Below, in pieces: positions 23,169-32,670 of a DNA stretch of 43,564 nucleotides (position 1 is the stretch's first letter; every line of letters starts with the position of its first letter). The position numbers were made by a program, and so were the translations under genes. The notes beneath the pieces were generated by a model that searched no databases, was not told the DNA's origin, and saw only the letters and a list, made by a program, of their open reading frames with translations. The stretch is from an uncultured Gammaproteobacteria bacterium (lineage in GTDB: Bacteria; Pseudomonadota; Gammaproteobacteria; PS1; Pseudothioglobaceae): the NCBI GenBank assembly GCA_937899995.1, contig CALCCK010000014.1, positions 1 to 43,564 of the forward strand. Reading direction: 5' to 3'.

Positions 23169-24710
23169 ATGCAATTAAACGCAAGCGAGATTAGTGATTT
23201 AATTAAAAAACAAATAGAAGGCTTTGATTTCGTAGCTGAAGCACGTACTGAAGGTACGGTAATCAGTGTTAGTGACGGCATTGTTCGTATTCACGGATTG
23301 GCAGATGTTCAGTTTGGTGAAATGTTAGAGTTCCCAGGCAATACGTTTGGTTTGGCATTGAACTTAGAGCAAGATTCAGTCGGTTCAGTTGTTTTAGGAA
23401 GCTATTTACATATTTCTGAAGGCGATACAGTTAAATGTACTAATCGTTTGCTGGAAGTGCCAGTTGGTGAGGCGATGTTAGGTCGCGTAGTTAACGCACT
23501 AGGAAAGCCAATTGATGGTAAAGGTGATATTGACACTCAAGACGCACGTCCAATAGAGGTTATGGCACCAGGTGTGATTGATCGTCAAAGTGTTGACGAG
23601 CCGCTTCAAACAGGTGTGAAAGCAATTGATGCGATGGTTCCCGTTGGCCGTGGTCAGCGCGAGTTAATCATTGGAGATCGTCAAACCGGTAAAACAGCCG
23701 TAGCCATTGATGCAATCATCAACCAAAAAGACACCGGTGTTAAATGTATCTACGTTGCTATTGGTCAAAAAGATTCTTCAGTAGCCGCTGTTGTGCGTAA
23801 GCTGGAAGAGCATGGTGCAATGGAAAATACCATTGTGGTTAATGCCGGTGCTTCTGATTCAGCGGCTTTACAATACATCGCACCTTATGCAGGTTGTGCG
23901 ATGGGCGAATATTTCCGTGATCGTGGTGAAGACGCCTTGATTGTTTATGATGATTTAACTAAACAGGCTTGGGCTTACCGTGAAGTATCACTATTATTAA
24001 GGCGTCCACCAGGCCGTGAAGCATACCCAGGTGATGTATTCTACTTACACTCACGTTTACTTGAACGCGCAGCACGTGTGAATGCAGATTACGTAGAAAA
24101 GCAGACTAATGGCGAAGTTAAAGGTAAAACTGGCTCATTAACGGCATTGCCAATTATTGAGACCCAGGGTGGTGACGTGTCAGCATTCGTACCAACGAAT
24201 GTAATTTCAATTACAGATGGTCAGATTTTCTTAGAAACAGATTTGTTTAACGCGGGTATTCGTCCAGCGATTAATGCGGGTTTGTCAGTATCACGAGTGG
24301 GTGGCGCGGCACAAACTAACATTATAAAGAAGCTCGGTGGCGGTATTCGTCTTGACTTGGCACAATACCGTGAATTAGCGGCGTTTGCACAGTTTGCTTC
24401 AGATCTTGATGCAGAAACAAAAGCACAAATTGACCGTGGCCAGCGTGTTACTGAGTTGATGAAACAAAATCAATATGCACCACTATCAGTAGCAGAAATG
24501 GCAACCTCATTATTTGCAGCCAACTCAGGTTCATTAGATGACATTGATGTAAATAAAGTGGTTGATTTTGAAGCGGCATTGATTGCTTATATGAATGCAA
24601 ATCAAGTATCACTACTTGAAAAAATTGATACAACAGGTGACTATAACGATCAAATTGTAGCTGAATTACAAGCCGCAATTGATGACTTTAAAGCAAACCA
24701 TACTTGGTAA
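23169..24710 (+). CDS. atpA: F0F1 ATP synthase subunit alpha
   Basis: [66 protein letters not shown]. Confidence 0.98.
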   Translation: MQLNASEISDLIKKQIEGFDFVAEARTEGTVISVSDGIVRIHGLADVQFGEMLEFPGNTFGLALNLEQDSVGSVVLGSYLHISEGDTVKCTNRLLEVPVGEAMLGRVVNALGKPIDGKGDIDTQDARPIEVMAPGVIDRQSVDEPLQTGVKAIDAMVPVGRGQRELIIGDRQTGKTAVAIDAIINQKDTGVKCIYVAIGQKDSSVAAVVRKLEEHGAMENTIVVNAGASDSAALQYIAPYAGCAMGEYFRDRGEDALIVYDDLTKQAWAYREVSLLLRRPPGREAYPGDVFYLHSRLLERAARVNADYVEKQTNGEVKGKTGSLTALPIIETQGGDVSAFVPTNVISITDGQIFLETDLFNAGIRPAINAGLSVSRVGGAAQTNIIKKLGGGIRLDLAQYRELAAFAQFASDLDAETKAQIDRGQRVTELMKQNQYAPLSVAEMATSLFAANSGSLDDIDVNKVVDFEAALIAYMNANQVSLLEKIDTTGDYNDQIVAELQAAIDDFKANHTW

Positions 24711-24719
24711 ATAGATAAT

Positions 24720-25583
24720 ATGGCAGTTGGAAAGGAAATTAAAACGCAGATCGCGAGTATTAAAAACACTCAGAAGATTACTTCGGCCATGGAAATGGTG
24801 GCAGCGTCTAAAATGAAAAAAGCCCAAAATAGAATGTTGGCATCACGCCCTTATTCTGAAAAAATATCCAAAGTTATTGGACACTTGACGTACGCTCATT
24901 CTGAATTTGAACATCCGTATATGAAAGAGGCGGGCGATGTTAAGCGTGTTGGTATTATTATCGTTTCTAGTGATAGAGGTTTGTGTGGTGGTTTAAACAC
25001 TAACTTATTCAGAAGCTTGTTAAAGCAAGTAGCTGATTATCAAGCCAAGGGTATTGAAGTTGATATTTGTACGATTGGTAAAAAAGCCACCGCATTCTTT
25101 AAAAACTTAGGCTTAAACATTAAGTCAGTTTTAACGGATCTAGGTGACACACCACACTTTGATGATTTATTAGGTACAGTAAAAGTAATGCTAGATGCTT
25201 ACGATGAAGGTGAAATTCAGCAGTTATCTGTGGCTTACAATCGATTTGAAAATACTATGACCCAAGTGCCAACAGTGGCACAATTAGTGCCAATGGTTGC
25301 AGGTGAAGTTGATGATATGGATCATCATTGGGATTACATTTATGAGCCAGACGCTGAAGAGGCGTTGAATGCATTATTAGTAAGATATATTGAAGCTTTG
25401 GTTTATCAAGGCCTAGTAGAGAATATTGCTTGTGAGCAGTCATCACGTATGATCTCGATGAAGAGTGCAACAGATAATGCAGGCGACATGGTTCAAGAAT
25501 TAGAGTTAGTTTACAATAAGGCAAGACAGGCGGCAATTACTCAGGAAATTTCTGAGATTGTTAGTGGTGCTTCTGCGGTATAA
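24720..25583 (+). CDS. atpG: F0F1 ATP synthase subunit gamma
   Basis: [71 protein letters not shown]. Confidence 0.98.
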   Translation: MAVGKEIKTQIASIKNTQKITSAMEMVAASKMKKAQNRMLASRPYSEKISKVIGHLTYAHSEFEHPYMKEAGDVKRVGIIIVSSDRGLCGGLNTNLFRSLLKQVADYQAKGIEVDICTIGKKATAFFKNLGLNIKSVLTDLGDTPHFDDLLGTVKVMLDAYDEGEIQQLSVAYNRFENTMTQVPTVAQLVPMVAGEVDDMDHHWDYIYEPDAEEALNALLVRYIEALVYQGLVENIACEQSSRMISMKSATDNAGDMVQELELVYNKARQAAITQEISEIVSGASAV

Positions 25584-25598
25584 ATTTAAAAAATATAG

Positions 25599-27002
<1,404 letters not shown>

Positions 27003-27419
27003 ATGTCAACCATTCATGTCGACGTTGTTAGTGCAACAGAGTCACTTTACTCAGGTGAAGCAAACTGTGTGTTTGCACCAGGATCTACTGGCGAATTAGG
27101 TATCTATCCAAAACATGTAGCTTTGTTATCGACATTAAAGCCGGGTGAAGTTAGAGTAGAAACTGACAAAGGCGTTGAGTCTATTTATGTTTCTGGCGGA
27201 ATTGTTGAAGTACAACCCAATGTGGTTACTATTTTTTCTGATACAGCAATCCGAGCGCATGATTTAGATGAGTCTAAAGCATTAGAGGCTAAGCAACGCG
27301 CTGAAGAGGCAATGGCTGATTCAGACAATGGTCATGATGTTGGCACAACACAAGCCGCATTGGCAGAAGCGATGGCGCAATTACAGATGATCTCTAAAAT
27401 GCGAGGTAAAAAGCTATAG
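27003..27419 (+). CDS. atpC: F0F1 ATP synthase subunit epsilon
   Basis: IHVDVVSATESLYSGEA...GELGIYPKHVALLSTLKPGEVRV; end of operon. Confidence 0.97.
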   Translation: MSTIHVDVVSATESLYSGEANCVFAPGSTGELGIYPKHVALLSTLKPGEVRVETDKGVESIYVSGGIVEVQPNVVTIFSDTAIRAHDLDESKALEAKQRAEEAMADSDNGHDVGTTQAALAEAMAQLQMISKMRGKKL

Positions 27420-27445
27420 ACTGCTTCTTAAGTAAGAATTAGAAC

Positions 27446-27474
27446 AAAAACGCCTTCTTTGTGAGGGCGTTTTT
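27446..27474. terminator. Bidirectional intrinsic terminator between convergent atpC and kdsC
   Basis: AAAAACGCC (27446-27454) / GGCGTTTTT (27466-27474), T-run on both strands. Confidence 0.85.
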
Positions 27475-27497
27475 ATTGCGTGCTCTTTTATAAAACC

Positions 27498-28034
27498 CTA
27501 TTGATGTAAGTAAGGTTTCATTGCTTCATCAAACTTGTCTTGTGCTTTTAGTAAAAAGTCACACACTTCTCTAACGGCGCCATGACCACCATTCTTCTCG
27601 GTTACCATACAAGATTTTTCTTTGACTAATTCATGTGCATTAGCAACAGCTATAGGCAAACCAACTTTGGTCATTACGGGTAGATCGATCACATCATCCC
27701 CCACGTAGGCAACCTGATCAGCACTTAGGTTAAGCTTTTCTAATAAGTCGTTGTAGGCAACTAGTTTGTCTTCTTGACCTTGGTAAAAATGCGTAATACC
27801 CAGATTTTTCATCCGAAGCTCAACAGTTGTAGATGTGCGAGCAGTAATAACAGCAGGTTCGACACCATTGTCTTTTAGGATCTTAATACCCAGCCCGTCA
27901 AGTGAATTAAAGCGCTTAAACTCTTGCCCATCATCAGAAAAATACAATCCACCGTCGGTTAATACACCATCAACATCAAAAATAATAAGTTGAATTTGCT
28001 TGGCCCGTAAGTAAGATTTATTGAGTAGCTTCAT
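27498..28034 (-). CDS. kdsC: 3-deoxy-D-manno-octulosonate 8-phosphate phosphatase (KdsC, HAD family)
   Basis: IQLIIFDVDGVLTDGGLYFSDDGQEFKRFNSLDGLGIKIL; ITARTS; VAYVGDDVIDLPVM. Confidence 0.93.
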   Translation of the reverse strand: MKLLNKSYLRAKQIQLIIFDVDGVLTDGGLYFSDDGQEFKRFNSLDGLGIKILKDNGVEPAVITARTSTTVELRMKNLGITHFYQGQEDKLVAYNDLLEKLNLSADQVAYVGDDVIDLPVMTKVGLPIAVANAHELVKEKSCMVTEKNGGHGAVREVCDFLLKAQDKFDEAMKPYLHQ

Positions 28035-28037
28035 GAG

Positions 28038-28556
28038 TTAATCCTTTATTTCGTCCCAATTAAATGCTTCGCCTGGGTCAGTTTTCCTACCCGGGGCGAT
28101 ATCACTATGCCCAACGATATTTTGGACTGGGTAATGGTTTTTTAATTGCTTTAATGTTGTTTTTAATGACTGGTATTGTACCGCTTCATAGTTAAGATTG
28201 TCAGTACCTTCTAGTTCGATACCGATGGAAAAATCATTGCAATTGTCTTGTTTATTAAAGCTAGACTCGCCCGCATGCCACGCGCGTTTATCAAAGGGCA
28301 CGAACTGAATGATTGAACCGTCGCGCTTAATTAGTAGGTGGGCTGACACTTGTAAGTCTTGAATAGTTTTGAAATAGGGGTGTGCATTAAAATCGAGCTG
28401 GTTTGTAAAAAACTGCTCAATAAAGCGGTTGTTGAATTCACCCGGCGGTAAAGAGATGTTGTGAATTACTATTAGAGAAATTTCCCCATTGGGGCGATCG
28501 TTATAATTAATCGAGGGATATTGTGCGGCTGATGCTAGTCGGTGATTGCTAATCAT
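28038..28556 (-). CDS. ampD: 1,6-anhydro-N-acetylmuramyl-L-alanine amidase AmpD
   Basis: SLIVIHNISLPPGEF; FDKRAWHAGES; NDFSIGIELEGTD; VGHSDIAPGRKTDPG. Confidence 0.94.
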   Translation of the reverse strand: MISNHRLASAAQYPSINYNDRPNGEISLIVIHNISLPPGEFNNRFIEQFFTNQLDFNAHPYFKTIQDLQVSAHLLIKRDGSIIQFVPFDKRAWHAGESSFNKQDNCNDFSIGIELEGTDNLNYEAVQYQSLKTTLKQLKNHYPVQNIVGHSDIAPGRKTDPGEAFNWDEIKD

Positions 28557-28571
28557 GAATTCATTATATCC

Positions 28572-29429
28572 CTATTCGATTCGGTTAAAGTAACGCCCTC
28601 TTAGTAGTAGTCTTGGGTTATCTTTATCATCAGTAAAAGCATTGCGCTTGTGTAAAACATTGTTACAAAGAAAGCCTTGCCCAGTTTGCATCAGGTGTTT
28701 AAAGTGATAGTCAGTTGTTGTATTTAACAGAACATCTAAATACTTTACAGCTTGTTTAATCTCAAGCGAATTTAAGAACTCGATATTTTTTTTTCGCTGT
28801 GTGTAGCGCATAGACAATTCCTTGCTTAATTCATCAATAAAAAAGATGGGCCCAGTTGATGTTTCTCGCCTAACTTTGCCATCAACCTTGTGCTCAGGAA
28901 TGCTCATGGCCTCTGGGTGAACCAATGCTTTGACAACATCAGGGTTATCTTCACGTAATAATAAATAAATCATTTGTGGGTCAACCCACTCGTTGACCCC
29001 ACCTTGGGCGGCGGGCTTGACACAGAACAGTGAAAACGCACGAATACGCTGCTCTATTGCATTGTAATAGCCATCTGTATGCCAGCCTAGGTTTTTGTCA
29101 GTGTAGGGGATGAATTCGCCTTGGTCTTTTTTGTCGCTTTGAGTAATGTGTGCTAGCCCACCTGTTTTAACAAACAAGTGTTGATCAAAATCTTTTAAAC
29201 CTAATTGTGTATTGACACTTATAATCGCTTTATCATATTGGTCAACAGGTTGAATTTGAAATAGTGCAAAATTACCTTTCTGACAAAGGCTGGTAATTTT
29301 GTTTTTTTCAGCATTTGAGAGTTTAAATGGGCTTTGTATTTCAACAATACAATCGCTTAATTGGGTTGGTGCATTGGCTAGCTTTTCATCTCGCCAATAT
29401 CGGTAATCATCTAAATTATCTAATAACAT
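28572..29429 (-). CDS. TauD/TfdA-family Fe(II)/2-oxoglutarate-dependent dioxygenase, substrate unknown
   Basis: LGWHTDGYYN (HxD), distal HKRNAFTDDKDNPRLLLRGRYFNR consistent with the second His and 2OG-binding Arg. Confidence 0.75.
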   Translation of the reverse strand: MLLDNLDDYRYWRDEKLANAPTQLSDCIVEIQSPFKLSNAEKNKITSLCQKGNFALFQIQPVDQYDKAIISVNTQLGLKDFDQHLFVKTGGLAHITQSDKKDQGEFIPYTDKNLGWHTDGYYNAIEQRIRAFSLFCVKPAAQGGVNEWVDPQMIYLLLREDNPDVVKALVHPEAMSIPEHKVDGKVRRETSTGPIFFIDELSKELSMRYTQRKKNIEFLNSLEIKQAVKYLDVLLNTTTDYHFKHLMQTGQGFLCNNVLHKRNAFTDDKDNPRLLLRGRYFNRIE

Positions 29430-29469
29430 GTTTAAAAATTAAAGATACAAGGTTATTTTGTCTAAAGAC

Positions 29470-29497
29470 AGTATAACTTGAATACACTGTAAGACAA
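29470..29497 (-). promoter_or_regulatory. Putative sigma70-type promoter for the dioxygenase-ampD-kdsC unit
   Basis: Minus strand TTGTCT - 16 nt - TATACT, inside a hairpin-capable inverted repeat (TTTGTCT..ACAGT / ACTGT..AGACAAA, 29457-29498). Confidence 0.4.
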
Positions 29498-29518
29498 ATA
29501 GCGCAGTAATTTTATTTT

Positions 29519-31135
29519 TTAACCATTTAGACGTTTATTAATCGTCCACTGTTGTGCAATCGACAGAACGTTGTTAAACACCCAGTAAAGTACTAAACCT
29601 GATGGGAACCATAAGAAGAAAATAGTAAATACAAAGGGTAATGACATCATGATCTTCGCTTGCATTGGGTCAGGTGGTGGCGGGTTGAGTTTTTGCTGTA
29701 TAAACATAGACGCACCCATGATGATTGGTAAGATGTAGTAAGGGTCTTCCATTGATAGATCGGTTAGCCACCAAAACGATGTTTGGCGTAATTCGACTGT
29801 ATCAAGCAACATCCAATAAAAGGCAATGAATACTGGAATTTGCACCATGATTGGTAAACAACCAGAGGCTGGATTAATTTTTTCCTTCTTATACAGCTCC
29901 ATGGTTTTTTGACCAAGTTTTTGTTTGTCGTCACCATAGGTTTCTTTAAGCTTGGTGAGTCTTGGCGAGAGTTTTCTCATGCCCGCCATTGAGCGGTAAG
30001 ACTTTTCACTTAGTGGATAGAAAGCTAGCTTGATTAAAATAGTAATGATAATAATAGACCAACCCCAGCTATTAATTAGGTCATTGATTTTATGGATACC
30101 CCAAGACAGCGGATCTGCCAAGATATCTAACCAGCCATAATCAAGTGTGTAGTTTAATCCAATAGCTACTTCTTCAATCTTGCCATACTCTTTAGGGCCA
30201 AGATAAAGCTTGTTGGCAGATAGTATGGTGCTGCTGCCAGCACCAAGGCTAATTTGTTGGTTGGCATTGGTTAACTTGTGTAAGTTGTTGCTTGAGCTAG
30301 CAGAAAACGTCTGAGACTCATCTTGATTCGGGATCCAAGCAGCAATAAAATATTGCTGAACCATTGCTATCCAGCCGCCAGTTGATTGTTGTGCGTCAAA
30401 ATCATCCCAATCGTCAAATTCATTTTTTTGTACTGTATGAGCTATCTTATCATAAATGATACCGCCGGTAAAAGTCGGCATCATCATGTTTGATTGGTCA
30501 ATTGCACTTCTACTGAGGCGCACATAGCTTTTAACCGGAATGGCTTGATTAGAATTGTTGGTGATTTGATAATCAATCTCAACAACATAACTGCCTTTTT
30601 TAAAGTGAAAATTCTTAGTGACCATGGTGCCGTCTTTTCCTTGCCAAGTCAGCGGCACGGTGAGTGTGTCAGCAGACAACTGATAGTTTGAGTTAGCAGA
30701 GTTGAATAATGATAAATGTGTTGGCATTAAATCGTCGCGTGAAGCTAAGCCACTTTGTGCTTGGAACAACATTCCAACTTTATCACTCAATAGTTGGAAT
30801 TTTTCTTTGCCACCTTTTTCTAAAGGGAAAGCGTTGAGATAGGCATTTTGAATTGTTCCGCCTTTGTGGCTAATTTCTACTGTAAGCAAATCAGTGGTAA
30901 CCGTGGTATAGCCGTGTGACTCATTAATACTTGGTGGGGTTGGTAGGTCAATTTGTGTTGTTTCTGCGTTGATCATTGGCACGTCAGTATTTTGTGCACT
31001 AGTATCAAGTGTGATTTGAGTTTTGCGTATGACATTGCCATCTTCATCAGTGACATGGGTGATTTGCCACTTGTCCCATAATAAGAAAACAGTTAAGAAA
31101 ATTGCAATACCGAGAAATACTTTTTGATTGTTCAT
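29519..31135 (-). CDS. yidC: Membrane protein insertase YidC
   Basis: MNNQKVFLGIAIFLTVFLLWDKWQ; WGWSIIIITILIKLAFYPLSEKSYRSMAGMRKLSPRL; NPASGCLPIMVQIPVFIAFYWML. Confidence 0.97.
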   Translation of the reverse strand: MNNQKVFLGIAIFLTVFLLWDKWQITHVTDEDGNVIRKTQITLDTSAQNTDVPMINAETTQIDLPTPPSINESHGYTTVTTDLLTVEISHKGGTIQNAYLNAFPLEKGGKEKFQLLSDKVGMLFQAQSGLASRDDLMPTHLSLFNSANSNYQLSADTLTVPLTWQGKDGTMVTKNFHFKKGSYVVEIDYQITNNSNQAIPVKSYVRLSRSAIDQSNMMMPTFTGGIIYDKIAHTVQKNEFDDWDDFDAQQSTGGWIAMVQQYFIAAWIPNQDESQTFSASSSNNLHKLTNANQQISLGAGSSTILSANKLYLGPKEYGKIEEVAIGLNYTLDYGWLDILADPLSWGIHKINDLINSWGWSIIIITILIKLAFYPLSEKSYRSMAGMRKLSPRLTKLKETYGDDKQKLGQKTMELYKKEKINPASGCLPIMVQIPVFIAFYWMLLDTVELRQTSFWWLTDLSMEDPYYILPIIMGASMFIQQKLNPPPPDPMQAKIMMSLPFVFTIFFLWFPSGLVLYWVFNNVLSIAQQWTINKRLNG

Positions 31136-31151
31136 AAGAATAATTTATTGA

Positions 31152-31376
31152 TTAATGAATGTGTTTTTTTGGCACTGGATCAAACCCGCCATCATGCCAA
31201 GGGTGGCATTTTCCAATACGTTTTACGCTTAGAGTAAAACCCTTAAAAAAGCCATGTTCTTTCACGGCGTCATAAGAATATTGTGAACAGGTTGGATTAA
31301 AACGACAGTTAGTCCCTAAAAACGGACTAATAAATAATTGATAAAATTTAATGGGAATAAGCAATAAATAACGCAT
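31152..31376 (-). CDS. yidD: Membrane protein insertion efficiency factor YidD
   Basis: [31 protein letters not shown]...[15 protein letters not shown]. Confidence 0.96.
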   Translation of the reverse strand: MRYLLLIPIKFYQLFISPFLGTNCRFNPTCSQYSYDAVKEHGFFKGFTLSVKRIGKCHPWHDGGFDPVPKKHIH

Positions 31377-31384
31377 AATTCAAA

Positions 31385-31726
31385 TTAGTTTTTCGTCACC
31401 TGTGTAAATAAGTCCAGTAGTTCAGCAGATAATTCTGGATTTTTAGTCGGCTTAGCGTTTCTGGCCATAACTACAAATCCCCAACTATCTAAGTGTGGTT
31501 GCGCCACTCTAAAGGTTTCTCTTGCAACACGTTTGAATCGGTTTCTATCGACAGCCAAACGCGTTACTTTCTTTGAGATTGCTAAGCCTAAACGCGGCCT
31601 AGAGTCTTGAATAGGTTTTGCAATGATTTGCCAGTATTTACCCTTGGCCCGCTTACCACCTTTAAAAATATGGGTGTATTCGCTGGGTTTTAGGATTTTG
31701 GCTTCACGTGTCAGCCGTAGAGACAT
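31385..31726 (-). CDS. rnpA: Ribonuclease P protein component
   Basis: RLGLAISKKVTRLAVDRNRFKRVARETFR; between rpmH and yidD. Confidence 0.95.
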   Translation of the reverse strand: MSLRLTREAKILKPSEYTHIFKGGKRAKGKYWQIIAKPIQDSRPRLGLAISKKVTRLAVDRNRFKRVARETFRVAQPHLDSWGFVVMARNAKPTKNPELSAELLDLFTQVTKN

Positions 31727-31869
31727 TAAGCTGCAGCTAAGCGCTTACGTCCTTTTCTTCTACGAGCATTGATTACTGCACGGCCAGACTTAGTGCTCAT
31801 TCTTGATCTAAAGCCATGAGTACGTCTGCGTTTTAAAACACTGGGTTGGAAGGTTCTTTTCTGTTTCAT
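31726..31869 (-). CDS. rpmH: 50S ribosomal protein L34
   Basis: [47 protein letters not shown], 47 aa; too short for the ORF track; TAATG overlap with rnpA. Confidence 0.97.
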   Translation of the reverse strand: MKQKRTFQPSVLKRRRTHGFRSRMSTKSGRAVINARRRKGRKRLAAA

Positions 31870-31967
31870 AATAGAATATCAGCCGATAAAATCTTGCAAT
31901 TTTACCATAAATCACAATACACCTTGTAAATAACTATGATAATTTATAATAATGTCAATACGCTGAA

Positions 31968-32120
31968 ATGGGTTTAGAAGTGCCTTTATCAGGCAATAAC
32001 GTACCTATTTATACAAAAGATGTAGACAACACCCCCCTTGTGCTATTAAAATGCTTGAGTTGTGAAGCCATGAGTATTGATAAAATACTTGAAAAAAGTG
32101 GATTAATCCCCAAATATTAG
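31968..32120 (+). pseudogene. Probable dprA/smf C-terminal relic (50-aa ORF)
   Basis: MGLEVPLSGNNVPIYTKDVDNTPLVLLKCLSCEAMSIDKILEKSGLIPKY*: the last ~30 aa resemble the start of the DprA C-terminal winged-helix; directly upstream of smg, matching the common dprA-smg order. Confidence 0.55.
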
Positions 32121-32181
32121 AACATGCGAACAGAGACAAAGGTTAGCGACTCTGGCTATCTATTAACTAAGTGAGATTTTT

Positions 32182-32670
32182 ATGACACACAATATTCTTG
32201 ATGTACTAACTTATATGTTTGATTATCTGTTTGAAGAAGCAGAACAAGACTCGTCTCATGAAATTGATGATACTGCTTTAAAGGCTCATCTTTCAGATGC
32301 TGGTTTTGAAACAGTTCGTATTGAAAAAGCGCTTAGCTGGCTAGAAAATATTGCCACTTTGCAAGATGGCAGTGTTAAGCCGTTTGCTAATACGCATGGT
32401 GGCATGCGTATTTATAGCGACGCGGAAAAACTAAAGCTTGATGTCAAGTCTCGTGGCTTTTTATTGTTCATGGAAAACATGGGTCAACTAGATGCCAATC
32501 AACGTGAAATAATCATTGATCAAATTATGTCATTGGGTGATTCATCGGTGCCTTTAGATGATTTAAAGTGGGTGGTGATGATGGTACTGGGCAACAGCAA
32601 TGATGAAGAGATTTCAGTACAATGGCTAGAATCAATTGTGTTTCTTGACGATAACCATACTGTTCAATAA
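32182..32670 (+). CDS. smg: Smg family protein (DUF494)
   Basis: ILDVLTYMFDYLFEEAEQ...LKAHLSDAGFETVRIEKALSWLENI; adjacent to topA. Confidence 0.88.
   Translation: MTHNILDVLTYMFDYLFEEAEQDSSHEIDDTALKAHLSDAGFETVRIEKALSWLENIATLQDGSVKPFANTHGGMRIYSDAEKLKLDVKSRGFLLFMENMGQLDANQREIIIDQIMSLGDSSVPLDDLKWVVMMVLGNSNDEEISVQWLESIVFLDDNHTVQ

Noticed and set aside
31870-31967. Possible replication origin next to rpmH
   Set aside because: AT-rich and near rpmH, but no dnaA and only one weak DnaA-box-like 9-mer (TTATTTACA, minus strand); not supportable.
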